Under the pieces are notes generated by a model. The model was not told where the DNA came from and made no database searches. It saw only the letters and a program-made list of their open reading frames with translations. From assembly GCA_026391075.1 (NCBI GenBank), contig JAPLES010000023.1:1-64000 (forward strand): a stretch of 64,000 nt of DNA, in the 5' to 3' direction. The position numbers and the translations under genes are program-made. This DNA is from Bacteroidota bacterium. GTDB lineage: Bacteria > Bacteroidota > Bacteroidia > Chitinophagales > LD1. Shown here piece by piece: positions 7,881 through 17,565 of this stretch; positions within the stretch are counted from its first letter, which is position 1, and each line of letters starts with the position of its first letter.

Positions 7881-7999
7881 ATGCATTCGGGACGGGTCGG
7901 GTTAAGGATTGAACGGAAATCTTTTTTTGCTGCTTTGAGCAAAAAAAATTGCAGTGAAAGCCTGACCGCCTGCTTTGAGGCGGGAACACCCGAATGAAT
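7881..7999 (+). ncRNA. Candidate structured RNA (multi-stem)
   Basis: Nested and local helices are visible. The outer stem P1 is cattcggg (7884-7891) with cccgaatg (7989-7996). P2 is ggtcggg (7895-7901) with cctgacc (7961-7967). P3 is a 10-bp hairpin, tttttttgct (7922-7931) with agcaaaaaaa (7938-7947). P4 is a short hairpin gcc/ggc at 7968-7981, which could extend to ccgcc/ggcgg by competing with P2. P2 contains a G-U pair that works only if the plus strand is the RNA. The single-stranded piece TTAAGGATTGAACGGAAAT between P2 and P3 looks like a conserved core. I have the impression of similar elements in intergenic regions of other Bacteroidota but cannot name an Rfam family. It sits in a 620-bp gap and ends at the amidase stop. 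It could be a small RNA or a dispersed repeat; no riboswitch role is evident. Confidence 0.6.
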
Positions 8000-9493
8000 T
8001 TAAATCTGCGGTACTTGATTAAACCACGGCTGTGCTTTTTCTAATTGCGCGCCTAACTGAAAGAGGGTGGCTTCATCGCCAAGCGGTGCGGTGAACATGA
8101 TTCCTATAGGTAAATTTTCGGAAGTCGAATAGAGCGGAACGGTCATGGCAGGTTGACCGGTGATGTTGGCGAGTGGCGCGTAGGGAATCCAACTGAAAGT
8201 TTGCTCTGCAATTTTTTCAATCATGCCGGTATAGCGGATGATGGATGAAATGCCCAGCGCATTTAAAATGCGAAGTGAAATTTCTTCGAATGGAGGATTG
8301 CTCATAGCGCCTATTTTAAATGGCCGCATGCCGAGTGTGGGCGTGAGGAGCAAATCGTATTGTTTGTGAAAGTCGGCCAGTTTGCGATTGACCTCGTTCC
8401 ACTTGAGTTTTGCCAGCGCGAAAGCATTTGCAGAAAAAGATTTTCCTAGTTTGTAAAGCAGCCATGTGTTGGGCTCCACTTCGCTGCGTTGCGGTTTACG
8501 CCCGCGCTGTTCGCCAATGTAATCGAGCGTGGCAGAAGTTTCTCCGTAAACCATGGCGTATAGTAATTCGGTGAGCATTTCTTTTTTGTAAGGCAGTTCT
8601 ACTTCCACCACTTCGTGCCCGAGCGATTTTAAAAGCTGCACCGCGTGCGCGATGGCTTTTACATTTTCTTCGTCCACCGGTTGGCTCATACCGGCAGGCA
8701 TTTTTGTGGTGTAACCTATTTTTAGTTTGCGTGGTGTGCGGGTAATCTCGTGCATGAAAGGATGCTCGGGCGGTTTGATATGATAGGGGTCGCCTTCGTT
8801 GGAGCCGTGCACCAAATCGTAATAGAGTGCGCTGTCGCGAACGCTGCGCGAAACCAGTCCTTCGCAAACTGCACCGCCCCAGCCCTCACCGAAATATGGA
8901 CCGAGTGTGATTCTTCCGCGCGTTGGTTTAAGGGCGAACAATCCGTTGCAACTTGCGGGAATACGAATGGAGCCACCGCCATCGTTAGCGCTTGCCATGG
9001 GCACAATGCCTGCGGCAACAGCCGCTGAACTTCCGCCACTGCTGCCACCGGTGGTGTGTTCGAGATTCCATGGGTTGCGCGCAATGCCAAGAAGTTTTCC
9101 TTCTGTCCACGGAGTTAAACCGAACTCCGGTGTGTTTGTTTTGCCGAAGATGACGAGACCTGCTGCCAACATTCTATCTGTAACTACAGAGTTTTCGGTG
9201 GAAATAAAATCTTTCAGAATTCCTGAGCCACAAGTGTAGCGCGTGCCTTTTAATTGTGGACCTAAATCTTTGATGAGATATGGAACTCCCGCAAGCGGAG
9301 CATTAACATCTAAATTTTTTAATTGCTCTTTTCCTAAATCGTAAAGTTTGGTTACAACTGCATTTATTTTCGGGTTCACTTCTTCAGCTCGTGTGGTGGC
9401 AGTTTCGAGAAGTTCGATTGGTGTTACTTCTTTTTTCTTGATGAGTTCAGCAAGGGAGGTGGCATCGTGTTGGCGGTATTCGGAGAATTTCAT
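8000..9493 (-). CDS. Amidase signature family protein
   Basis: A cytosolic Ser-cisSer-Lys amidohydrolase of 497 residues from the preferred start at 9493 (MKFSEYRQHDATSLAELI). A longer frame to 9523 adds only ten low-complexity residues. Family marks are YLIKDLGPQLKGT (catalytic Lys), the signature TGGSSGGSSAAVAAG, and DGGGSIRIPASCNG containing the nucleophile serine. The residue pattern matches general amidases and 6-aminohexanoate-cyclic-dimer hydrolase-like members rather than GatA: no gatB or gatC is adjacent, and the N-terminus is of the stand-alone type. The natural substrate cannot be told from sequence. Confidence 0.9.
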   Translation of the reverse strand: MKFSEYRQHDATSLAELIKKKEVTPIELLETATTRAEEVNPKINAVVTKLYDLGKEQLKNLDVNAPLAGVPYLIKDLGPQLKGTRYTCGSGILKDFISTENSVVTDRMLAAGLVIFGKTNTPEFGLTPWTEGKLLGIARNPWNLEHTTGGSSGGSSAAVAAGIVPMASANDGGGSIRIPASCNGLFALKPTRGRITLGPYFGEGWGGAVCEGLVSRSVRDSALYYDLVHGSNEGDPYHIKPPEHPFMHEITRTPRKLKIGYTTKMPAGMSQPVDEENVKAIAHAVQLLKSLGHEVVEVELPYKKEMLTELLYAMVYGETSATLDYIGEQRGRKPQRSEVEPNTWLLYKLGKSFSANAFALAKLKWNEVNRKLADFHKQYDLLLTPTLGMRPFKIGAMSNPPFEEISLRILNALGISSIIRYTGMIEKIAEQTFSWIPYAPLANITGQPAMTVPLYSTSENLPIGIMFTAPLGDEATLFQLGAQLEKAQPWFNQVPQI

Positions 9494-9532
9494 GGTAGAT
9501 TTTTTAGAGTTGTTTAAATGCAAAAGACAATG

Positions 9533-9613
9533 GAACGCTGATGACGCTGATTGTTATGATAAACGCTCATTTAAAAATCATTTTAATACTGATAATCATG
9601 ATGATAAGCGTTC
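9533..9613. repeat. Imperfect intergenic inverted repeat
   Basis: The arms gaacgct (9533-9539) and agcgttc (9607-9613) enclose partly symmetrical sequence. On the left side the unit acgctgatg / acgctgatt is repeated in tandem. It resembles the dispersed short repeats seen elsewhere in this window (60846-60904, 32706-32735). It lies between the amidase and SDR genes, both minus strand, and could fold in either transcript. Confidence 0.45.
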
Positions 9614-9617
9614 TATT

Positions 9618-10430
9618 CTATTTCTTAAATTTCTTTTCGTGAATCCATTTGAACAGACCGGAATATTTAACCGGGAACCAGCGCGCAATTTTATCAATCA
9701 GTTTCGCATCTATTCCAATTAAGATTCTCTCTTTCCCTTTTTTAATTCCGTTGATGATAATGGTGGCAGCATCTTCTGCTGTGGTGATAGCTACTTCATC
9801 AAATTGGTTCGCACTTTTATCTCCGTCTTTATAGTGAATTCCGTTGCGGGCAATGTTGGTTTTAATTCCTCCGGGGTGAACGCAAGATACTGTAACGTTT
9901 GTATCAGATAATTCCATGCGCAAGGCTTCGGTGAAACCGCGCACGGCAAATTTTGTAGTGCAATAAGGAACTTGCGTTCGCACTCCGATAATACCAAACA
10001 CACTCGATGTGTTTACGAGATTAGCTTCTGGTCTTGAAATAAGCGTTGGAAGAAATGCTCGTGTGAAATGAATTACACCCCACATGTTTACATCAATTAT
10101 TTTTTTGAGGTGCTCGTCTTTAACTTCTAAGAATTCAATTTCGCCAAGAGCCATTCCGGCATTATTGAAAAGCACATCTACATATTTCTCTTCTGACAGA
10201 TATTTTTCTTTGAAAGTATAAATCTGTTGTTCGCTTCCCGAGTCAACTACGTAGCTTTTACATTTCCCACCTTTCGAAATTATTTCGTTCTCAGTTTCCT
10301 TCAACGTTTGTGCATTGATATCAGTAATGAAAACTTCCGCGCCTTCATTCGCTAATTGATAAGCAAGATGTCGGCCCATGCCTGATCCACCACCGGTAAT
10401 AATTATTTTTTTGTTGTTGAAGTTTTTCAT
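9618..10430 (-). CDS. Short-chain dehydrogenase/reductase
   Basis: A 270-residue classical SDR. The NAD(P)-binding motif TGGGSGMGRHLA is at about residues 12-23, and FITDINA with a following acidic residue marks cofactor choice (an Asp after the second strand favours NAD(H)). NNAGMALG is the structural motif, and the catalytic Ser and YxxxK are in NTSSVFGIIG and YCTTKFAVRGF. The substrate is unknown. The start overlaps the stop of the upstream MpaB-like gene by 4 bp, so the two are probably made together and may act on the same hydrophobic substrate. Confidence 0.88.
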   Translation of the reverse strand: MKNFNNKKIIITGGGSGMGRHLAYQLANEGAEVFITDINAQTLKETENEIISKGGKCKSYVVDSGSEQQIYTFKEKYLSEEKYVDVLFNNAGMALGEIEFLEVKDEHLKKIIDVNMWGVIHFTRAFLPTLISRPEANLVNTSSVFGIIGVRTQVPYCTTKFAVRGFTEALRMELSDTNVTVSCVHPGGIKTNIARNGIHYKDGDKSANQFDEVAITTAEDAATIIINGIKKGKERILIGIDAKLIDKIARWFPVKYSGLFKWIHEKKFKK

Positions 10431-11305
10431 GCGTGAGTTTGTTGTTTAGGAAATGGTCCAACTTTACTAATGTGATAATCGGGATAATCTTTTGTATAGT
10501 AATCGAGAATATTGCGGTCGCTTGAGTCGGGGAAAAGTTGGAAGATGATTCGCAGTTGAATCCACATGTAAATCTTTACGCCATAACGATACACGAAATT
10601 AGGTTTTGGAATGCGCAGTGTTTGCAACAGAAAATCATCGAACAGGCTGTAGTAATATTGTGTGCCGCTGTATTTCATAAACGATGGGTACCAACGCTCG
10701 GCAAATTCAGCGGCAAGTGCTTCGGCAATTTTTTTGCCTTCATCACTATACCCGTAATTCTTCTTTTCAAAATCTTCATACCATTCATACAGTTTCTTTT
10801 CATCTTCCGGAATGGAGGTAATGCTCATCATCTCTGCCATTCGCTTCCACATATTATACACTGCGTGAAATTCTTTTTTTGAAAACAAATCTCTGTTGCA
10901 AAGAAAAATGGCGTTGCGTTTTGGTTCGCAAACAATAGTGGCAAGCGTGTAAAGATTTTCTTCGTTGGCAATTTGAAAATGGCTGTGAATGAAGTTGAGC
11001 AATTCAATGGCTTCGCGTCCTTCGTTCTTATCGCCATGTTTGTAAAACTCTCCAAAGAAAATCAACGTGTCGTTGTTGCGCTTTCGGGTGTTGGTGATAA
11101 TTCCCCCTTTGCCACCTCGATATAAAACTTTCGCTATAGATGGAACAGCCGCTTGCCGTGCGAACGCCACTGAAAAAATAGAATGGGTAAAAAGCGGAGT
11201 GCCGTAACGAACTTCAAACGCGAGGTGCGCAATTTCGTGTGCGTCTTTATCGGCATCGAGTTTTGCAATTTTTTTGCGCGCCCAAAATGGGTTGAGGAAA
11301 TTCAT
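10427..11305 (-). CDS. Oxygenase MpaB-like (DUF2236) family protein
   Basis: 292 residues, without a signal peptide. The sequence has the look of the MpaB / rubber-oxygenase (latex clearing protein) catalytic domain family. It has an early HEIAHLAFEVRYGTPLF segment and an R-x-T/N-rich stretch (GGKGGIITNTRKRNNDTLIF). It also has EFYKHGDKNEGREAIELLNF followed by HSHF, where the conserved histidines that bind heme are expected. The assignment is from general resemblance, not a search. The C-terminal part is aromatic-rich and may associate with membrane. It overlaps the downstream SDR by 4 bp. What it oxidises is unknown. Confidence 0.6.
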   Translation of the reverse strand: MNFLNPFWARKKIAKLDADKDAHEIAHLAFEVRYGTPLFTHSIFSVAFARQAAVPSIAKVLYRGGKGGIITNTRKRNNDTLIFFGEFYKHGDKNEGREAIELLNFIHSHFQIANEENLYTLATIVCEPKRNAIFLCNRDLFSKKEFHAVYNMWKRMAEMMSITSIPEDEKKLYEWYEDFEKKNYGYSDEGKKIAEALAAEFAERWYPSFMKYSGTQYYYSLFDDFLLQTLRIPKPNFVYRYGVKIYMWIQLRIIFQLFPDSSDRNILDYYTKDYPDYHISKVGPFPKQQTHA

Positions 11306-11329
11306 AAGTGGAATGGAAGAAAAGAAATT

Positions 11330-13159
11330 TTATGCGGGAAGCGAAACATGAAAAACAGATCCGTTCGGTTTGTTTTTTTTCACCCATATTTTTCCATGAT
11401 GACGATCAACTATTTTTTTGCAAATGGTTAATCCAATTCCGGTGCCGCTATATTTTTCGCGCGGATGAAGGCGTTGGAAGATTTCAAAAATTTTAGTCTG
11501 ATACTGTTCAGCAATACCAATTCCGTTATCAGAAAAGCTGATCGTAATATGCGCTCCTTTTTTCGATGCTCGAATATTTATATCGGGTATTTTGTTTTGG
11601 TTGTACTTAATGCCGTTTGCAATCAAGTTCATAAACAACTGAAACATTTGCGTTTTGTCAGCAGAAATAATTGGCAACTTTCCGCAATGAACACGTGCAT
11701 TTTTTTCTGTGATAATTGCAGACAGATTCACCACTGCATCTTTAAAAACCTCGTTCAGGTTTACATCGGTAAAAGTTGTTTCAGATAAGTTGATGCGTGA
11801 AAGATTCAGCAGATCTTTTACTAATTCATCTAAGCGCTTAGTGCCGGTGATGATATAGTTGAGATATTCGCGACCGGTGCGGTCAATTTTATTTTCACAA
11901 TGTTTTTCCAGCAGGTTGACAAAGCTGGTAATGGTGCGCAGCGGCTCTTTCAAATCGTGCGAAGCTGCGTGTGCAAACTGCCGCAATTCAGTATTCGACA
12001 TCTCGAGGCGATGAATATAGCTGGCAATTTCAAAATTTTTTAGCCGGTCAATCATCGCGTTCTTTTCCATCAACTCCATATCGTAACGGGCAGTGGTATC
12101 GTTGTATGCTTTTTCCAGTTCGTACCGGTGAAGTTCTTCGTGCAATAAAATATATTCTGCCTGACAAGTAACGGCTTTCTCGAAATTCTTCGTGTGTTTA
12201 TAGCATCTGCTCATAGCACTCATTAGCGAGGCCAATTCAATTTTACTTTTTGTTTTACGAAGTATTTTTTCTGCATCGCTTAAATGAACAATGGCTTCTT
12301 TAAATCTTCTTTTATCCATCAATGCATTGCCAATGTTAATGTAAGAAATGGCAATAGGAATCGGATTGCCTGATTTTTTTCGCAACTGCAAACTCTTCAT
12401 TAAATAGGCTAATCCTTCATTGAATTTGCCTGTTTTAATTTTAATGGTGCCTATGTTGTTGCTTGCTAGATAAACGCCTTCTTTATCATTCTCTTCTTCA
12501 AATGTTTTTATGGCCAGCAACAAAAGCTCCATTGCTTTTTTTGTATTGCCGGCATAAAAATGGTAAACGCCCATTCCGTCATAGCATCGTGCTACACCGG
12601 TGAGCATATTTATTTGCTGATAATATTTTTGCGACTCTTCTAAAAACTCTTTCCGCAAATGAATGGTTTCTACACTTCTATTTAAAATGGCGAGGTTGTA
12701 ATAAAGGTCGGCCACATCTTTTATTTCCTCCTTTTCTTTTTTAGAAATACTCAACAAAAAGTTGAGTGCATTTTTGTAATTGTCCTGCGCTTTGCGCAAC
12801 TCACCCAGATAGAAGTAATTTACTCCCATCGTTTTGAATATTTCAGCCAGCTCACGCTTGGTTTTGAAAGCCGCTTTAAATTGAAGTGCCTTTTCGCAAT
12901 GATTGAGAGAAGTAATATAGTCGGTGCGTGCTCGACAAAAGTAAATAGCAAGTTGTAAATGTGCTTCGCCAATATTTTCCTTTCTGTCAAACTGAATTGC
13001 TTTTTCCAGTGCCTGTCGAGCGCAGGTAAAGGCACGTTTATTTCTATCCTTATTATACAGTTCACTTAACTGCAACAAGGCACTAATAGCATCAGCCGGC
13101 TTAACAGAGCGGCTTGCTTTTTTTAAATCTTCAAGCTTTTTATTTTTTATGGTCACCAT
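11330..13159 (-). CDS. Cytosolic TPR-repeat sensor histidine kinase
   Basis: 609 residues with no signal peptide or membrane helix. Residues about 15-340 are tetratricopeptide repeats (for example HLQLAIYFCRARTDYITSLN, NLAILNRSVE, NNIGTIKIKTGKFNEGLAYL, YINIGNALMDKRRFKEAIVH). They are followed by a short coiled linker and a kinase core. The H-box is AHAASHDLKEPLRTI (about residue 400), the N-box NLIANGIKYNQ (about 515), G1 DNGIGIAE, and G2 GTGIGLTICKKIVDRHHG near the end. TPRs presumably sense protein partners. No response regulator is adjacent, so it is an orphan kinase. Confidence 0.92.
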   Translation of the reverse strand: MVTIKNKKLEDLKKASRSVKPADAISALLQLSELYNKDRNKRAFTCARQALEKAIQFDRKENIGEAHLQLAIYFCRARTDYITSLNHCEKALQFKAAFKTKRELAEIFKTMGVNYFYLGELRKAQDNYKNALNFLLSISKKEKEEIKDVADLYYNLAILNRSVETIHLRKEFLEESQKYYQQINMLTGVARCYDGMGVYHFYAGNTKKAMELLLLAIKTFEEENDKEGVYLASNNIGTIKIKTGKFNEGLAYLMKSLQLRKKSGNPIPIAISYINIGNALMDKRRFKEAIVHLSDAEKILRKTKSKIELASLMSAMSRCYKHTKNFEKAVTCQAEYILLHEELHRYELEKAYNDTTARYDMELMEKNAMIDRLKNFEIASYIHRLEMSNTELRQFAHAASHDLKEPLRTITSFVNLLEKHCENKIDRTGREYLNYIITGTKRLDELVKDLLNLSRINLSETTFTDVNLNEVFKDAVVNLSAIITEKNARVHCGKLPIISADKTQMFQLFMNLIANGIKYNQNKIPDINIRASKKGAHITISFSDNGIGIAEQYQTKIFEIFQRLHPREKYSGTGIGLTICKKIVDRHHGKIWVKKNKPNGSVFHVSLPA

Positions 13160-13251
13160 AAAAATCGGGTTACCCTAAAAGTAATATTTATAGAACGTAA
13201 AACACCAAGTACTAGTTTGAAAACAACAAGCTAATTCTTGTCATAAACAAA

Positions 13252-13279
13252 AAACTCCGAATGAATTCATTCGGAGTTT
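13252..13279 (-). terminator. Intrinsic terminator after the acyl-CoA ligase gene
   Basis: A perfect 28-bp palindrome, aaactccgaatgaa / ttcattcggagttt, lies just past the fadD-like stop. On the minus strand it is followed by a T-rich run (TTTTTTGTTTATG), giving a good intrinsic terminator that isolates the ligase from the histidine kinase gene. Confidence 0.8.
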
Positions 13280-13285
13280 AAGTTT

Positions 13286-15079
13286 TTAAGAGTAAATTTT
13301 TTCTACCACTGCTTTGTATTTTTCGAGCACTACTTTGCGTTTTACTTTCATGGTGGGTGTCAACTCGCCTCCTTCAATGCTCCATTCGTTTTCCATGAGT
13401 TCAAATTTTTTCACTGTTTCCCAGTTACCGAAGTTTTTATTTTTTTCTTCGATGCAATCGCGGAAAAGTTTTTGCACTTCGGCATTCTTCGTTAGTTCAG
13501 CAGGAGATTTTCCTGTTATGCCGTGCTTAGTTGCCCAGTCAGATAAATTCAAAAAGTTAGGAACAATAAGTGCCGAAACAAAATTTCTGTTTTCGCCCAC
13601 CGCCATAATTTGTTCAATGTACGGAATCTCCTTCATCTTGTTTTCAATCTGCTGAGGTGCTATGTATTTTCCTCCGCTGGTTTTGAAAAGTTCTTTTACG
13701 CGGTCTGTAATCTTGATATAGTTTGCTCCTTTGTAAGCAATAAATTTCCCAACATCACCGGTCTTTAACCAGCCATCGGCAGTAACTGTTTCGGCAGTAA
13801 TATCAGGACGTTTGTAATAACCCATCATTACGTTCGGTCCCTTCGCCCAAATTTCGCCTTCGCCTTCTCCCATACCTTCGCGGTGGTCAAGCTTTACTTC
13901 TACCCCACTAATAACCACTCCCACCGTTCCGAATTTTATTCTTTCTAACGAAAACGGATTGATAGAAATAACCGGAGACGATTCGGTTTGTCCATAGCCT
14001 TCCATAATTGGAATGCCTGCACAGGTAAACACTCTTGCAAGCAACGGATTCAATGCAGCGGCACCGGTACAAATACCCATACACTCACCGCCTAATGCTT
14101 CGCGCCACTTTTTGTAAATGAGTTTGTCATACACTTTACGTTTCAAATTATCCATGAACCCGTATTCTTTTTCAACATCAAAATTTTGTGCAAAGTCAAG
14201 TGCATTTGCGTAGAGATTCTTTTTCCATCCATCTAAATTTGCTGCTGCCCCTTGTAATTTGATATAAACTTTTTCGAGCAGACGTGGAACTGAAGTAAAG
14301 AAATGAGGTCTCACTTCTTTCAAATTATCGGCAATGGTTTCCATGCTCTCGGCATAGTAAACCGAAACGCCTCGAACAATATAAGTGTAAACTACTACGC
14401 GCTCAAAAATGTGACATAACGGAAGAAAACTCAACACGCGCATGTTTTCATTCAAGGGCAAAATTGGAAGCACTGCTTTAATGTTGCTCACAATATTGTC
14501 GTGCGAAAGCATTACCCCTTTCGGATTGCCTGTAGTGCCCGATGTATAAATAATAGTAGCGAGTTGCGAAGGCTTCACCGCTGCTTTTCTTTTTTCTACT
14601 TCATTCAAATCACCTCCATCGGCCAAAGCAAGAAACTCGCTAAAGTGTTTGCAACCTTCTACTTTTTCGAAACTAAAAATCTCTTTCAGCGAAGGCACCA
14701 AAGGTTTTATGCTATTGATTTTTTGAAAAAGATTTTTGTCTGTAACAAATGCGTATTTGATTTCAGCATCGTTGAAAATAAATTTGTAATCGCTTTCGCT
14801 AATGGTGGGATACACAGGCACATTCACCGCACCGGTTTGTAAAATTCCTTGATCAACCATATTCCATTCCGGTCGACTGGTAGAAACTAGTGCGATTTTT
14901 TCATCGGGTTGTACTCCGAGTTTGAGCAAGGCAAGGCTCACTTTGTTTCCGGTGTCCACTAATTCCTGCGTGGAAATTTTTTTCCATTCATTGGCAATTT
15001 TACTGGCGAAGGCATCGGGTTGAGGAAAATCTTTTAGCTGCACATGCGGAATGTCGAAGAGACGGGTGTAGTCTGTCAT
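13286..15079 (-). CDS. Long-chain fatty acid--CoA ligase (AMP-forming)
   Basis: An adenylating enzyme that activates fatty acids to acyl-CoA. The start at 15079 gives 597 residues (MTDYTRLFDIPHVQLKDFPQ); a longer frame to 15172 adds 31 residues without family character. Motifs are the P-loop TIIYTSGTTGNPKGVMLSHD, EGYGQTESSPVISIN (A5), and WLKTGDVGKF (A7), with ITDRVKELFKTSGGKYIAPQ (A8-A10 hinge region) following. The layout matches long-chain ligases of the FadD15/FAA type common in Bacteroidota, with about 600 residues. It is a single gene with a strong terminator. Chain-length preference cannot be read. Confidence 0.92.
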   Translation of the reverse strand: MTDYTRLFDIPHVQLKDFPQPDAFASKIANEWKKISTQELVDTGNKVSLALLKLGVQPDEKIALVSTSRPEWNMVDQGILQTGAVNVPVYPTISESDYKFIFNDAEIKYAFVTDKNLFQKINSIKPLVPSLKEIFSFEKVEGCKHFSEFLALADGGDLNEVEKRKAAVKPSQLATIIYTSGTTGNPKGVMLSHDNIVSNIKAVLPILPLNENMRVLSFLPLCHIFERVVVYTYIVRGVSVYYAESMETIADNLKEVRPHFFTSVPRLLEKVYIKLQGAAANLDGWKKNLYANALDFAQNFDVEKEYGFMDNLKRKVYDKLIYKKWREALGGECMGICTGAAALNPLLARVFTCAGIPIMEGYGQTESSPVISINPFSLERIKFGTVGVVISGVEVKLDHREGMGEGEGEIWAKGPNVMMGYYKRPDITAETVTADGWLKTGDVGKFIAYKGANYIKITDRVKELFKTSGGKYIAPQQIENKMKEIPYIEQIMAVGENRNFVSALIVPNFLNLSDWATKHGITGKSPAELTKNAEVQKLFRDCIEEKNKNFGNWETVKKFELMENEWSIEGGELTPTMKVKRKVVLEKYKAVVEKIYS

Positions 15080-15194
15080 GTCAAATAATTTTTGGGTTAG
15101 TGTGTGGCGTGAATATAGAAAAGAGAAGGGAATAGTTGGATGAAACTGCGCTAATGTAATTGCGAAAAACAACAGGCAAAGGTGGTTAGTTGCA

Positions 15195-15226
15195 ATAAAA
15201 AAGCCTCTCCCATTTCTGAGAGAGGC
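15195..15226 (-). terminator. Intrinsic terminator after pnp
   Basis: On the minus strand a gcctctc/gagaggc stem (15203-15209 with 15220-15226; loop about ccatttctga) is followed directly by TTTTTTATTG. It lies 36 bp beyond the pnp stop, a standard intrinsic terminator. Confidence 0.85.
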
Positions 15227-15261
15227 CTTGCTATTTGTATGTATTGTTTAAAATGTAAAGC

Positions 15262-17382
15262 TTAGTTCTGCGAAGGTGGATCCAACAAAACCTTGCGGCT
15301 TAATTTGAACTTACCTGTTTTGTTATCAATACCAAGAAGTTTAACTTTTATCACTTCGTTTTCTTTCAATACGCCTTCTAAACTGTCAAGGCGCTTGTGA
15401 GAAACTTCAGAGATATGTAGCAAACCTTGTTTGCCTGGCATGAACTCAACAAATGCACCATAAGGCATAATTGATTTCACCGTTGCTTCATAAACATCGC
15501 CTATTTCAGGCACGGCTACAATTCCTTTTATCTTGCGCATAGCGGCATCAATACCTTCTTTGTTTGGCGAGAAGATTTCGATTTTACCTTGGTTTCCTAC
15601 TTCTTCAATCTGAATAGTAGTTCCTGTTTCGCGTTGCATTTCTTGGATTACTTTTCCTCCAGGTCCTATGATGGCTCCTATGTATTCTTTCTCAATCATA
15701 ATCATTTCCACACGTGGTGCATGTGGTTTGTAGTCTTCACGCGGTGCCGAAAGTGTTTTATTCATTTCACCAAGAATATGCAAACGTCCGCGTTTCGCTT
15801 GGTCAAGAGCTTCGGTCAATAATTGACGAGAGAGACCTTTAATTTTAATATCCATTTGGCAAGCGGTAATTCCTTGTTCTGTTCCGCAGATTTTAAAATC
15901 CATATCGCCCAAGTGATCTTCATCTCCAAGAATATCGGAAAGAATAACATACTTACCGGTTTCTTCATTGCTAATTAATCCCATTGCAATTCCCGAAACC
16001 GCTTTCTTAATTTGAACACCAGTATCCATCAAAGCAAGAATTCCCGCACAAACAGTTGCCATAGAAGACGAACCATTTGATTCAAGAATGTCAGAAACAA
16101 TACGAATGGTATAAGGAGTTTCTTTAGGCATAACTTTCGAAATTGCACGGTGCGCTAAATTACCGTGACCAATTTCTCTTCTGCCCACACCACGAGGAGT
16201 GCGCGCTTCACCAACCGAGAACGGAGGGAAGTTATAGTGCAACAAAAATTTCTTATCGTAATTAAAAATAGCTCCGTCAATCAACTGCGCATCTAATTTA
16301 GTTCCGAGAGTAACGGTAGTTAATGATTGCGTTTCTCCGCGAGTAAACAAAGCCGAACCGTGTGGACCTGGCAGATAACCTACCTCACTCCAAATGTTGC
16401 GAACTTCATCCATCTTACGTCCGTCAAGGCGTTTGTTCTGCGCCAACATTACATCGCGCACGGCATTGTATTCAACTCCGCCCCAATACATTCCTATTTG
16501 AAATGCGTTTTCTTTTTTCTCTTCATCAGTAAGTGTAGCGAGGAATTCTTCCTTGATAGCTTTGAATGCGGCACCACGAACTTTCTTGTCGTTGGTTTCT
16601 GAAGCTGCAACTATTGTGCATTTATCATAACAGAAAGCATTCAACTTTGCGCGTAATTCTTCGTTATGTTTTTCGTGCACGTAAGCTCTCTTCACCGTTT
16701 TCCCGGTCTCCGTTTGCAATTCATTCAGCACCTTCACTTGTGCTTTCACCGCATCGTGTGCAAACATAATTGCCTCTACCATATCGGCTTCGCTTACTTC
16801 ATTCATTTCACCTTCTACCATTACAATAGATTGTTCTGAACCGGCAACTATCAAATCAATATCGGCTCTTTCTACGTCCGTTTTGTTTGGATTGATAACC
16901 AATTTTCCATCAATCTTCGCCACGCGAACTTCCGATATTGGACCATTGAATGGAATATCGGAAACTGCCAAAGCTGCAGAAGCGGCAAGACAAGCCAATG
17001 CATCAGGCAATTCATTTAAGTCACCGGATACAAGTGTAACCTGCACCACCACATTCGCATGATAATCTTCAGGAAACAAAGGACGAAGCGCCCGGTCAAT
17101 TAAACGGCAAATCAAAATCTCATCATCCGTTGGTCTTGCTTCGCGTTTGAAAAAGCTTCCGGGAATTCTTCCCACCGAAGCCATGCTCTCGCGGTATTCA
17201 ACCGTAAGCGGCATAAAGTCAACGCCATCTTTTGCATCTTTGTCGGCACACACTGTTGCCAGTAACATAGTGTTGCCATATTTAATCATAGCAGAACCGT
17301 CAGCTTGTTTAGCCAGTTTACCGGTTTCAATTTCTATTGTTCTTCCTCCTCCGAGGTCGATTGTCTTTTTAATAATGTTCAT
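15262..17382 (-). CDS. pnp: Polyribonucleotide nucleotidyltransferase (PNPase)
   Basis: A phosphorolytic 3'-5' exoribonuclease and degradosome component. I start it at 17382 ([20 protein letters not shown], 706 residues, normal family length). The open frame extends 51 codons further upstream but encodes no conserved sequence. The order is: first RNase PH domain ([20 protein letters not shown]), linker, second RNase PH domain ([31 protein letters not shown]), KH domain ([17 protein letters not shown]), then S1 domain ([20 protein letters not shown]). rpsO lies upstream on the same strand, the classic rpsO-pnp arrangement, but with a terminator between them. Confidence 0.97.
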   Translation of the reverse strand: MNIIKKTIDLGGGRTIEIETGKLAKQADGSAMIKYGNTMLLATVCADKDAKDGVDFMPLTVEYRESMASVGRIPGSFFKREARPTDDEILICRLIDRALRPLFPEDYHANVVVQVTLVSGDLNELPDALACLAASAALAVSDIPFNGPISEVRVAKIDGKLVINPNKTDVERADIDLIVAGSEQSIVMVEGEMNEVSEADMVEAIMFAHDAVKAQVKVLNELQTETGKTVKRAYVHEKHNEELRAKLNAFCYDKCTIVAASETNDKKVRGAAFKAIKEEFLATLTDEEKKENAFQIGMYWGGVEYNAVRDVMLAQNKRLDGRKMDEVRNIWSEVGYLPGPHGSALFTRGETQSLTTVTLGTKLDAQLIDGAIFNYDKKFLLHYNFPPFSVGEARTPRGVGRREIGHGNLAHRAISKVMPKETPYTIRIVSDILESNGSSSMATVCAGILALMDTGVQIKKAVSGIAMGLISNEETGKYVILSDILGDEDHLGDMDFKICGTEQGITACQMDIKIKGLSRQLLTEALDQAKRGRLHILGEMNKTLSAPREDYKPHAPRVEMIMIEKEYIGAIIGPGGKVIQEMQRETGTTIQIEEVGNQGKIEIFSPNKEGIDAAMRKIKGIVAVPEIGDVYEATVKSIMPYGAFVEFMPGKQGLLHISEVSHKRLDSLEGVLKENEVIKVKLLGIDNKTGKFKLSRKVLLDPPSQN

Positions 17383-17565
17383 CTTGTTTATGTTTATTGT
17401 TATTTGATACTGATAATGGAAATACAAAAATCCACAGGCTGTGGTTCTTATTTTGTAACTCGTAATTTCTATTTTGTAATTCTCTTCGGTGGGTTGAAGG
17501 CAATTTGCCTTGTTTAGTTTTTCGTCAGGGTCCATCCCAAAACCTACCCGGACGTTTTCATCTAT

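Noticed and set aside
8496..9239. Several antisense and alternative-frame ORFs over the amidase gene
   Set aside because: They overlap a clearly conserved gene and have no recognisable protein features.
17383..17535. N-terminal extension of the pnp reading frame (51 codons)
   Set aside because: The extension has no PNPase character and the ATG at 17382 gives the normal family start ([12 protein letters not shown]).
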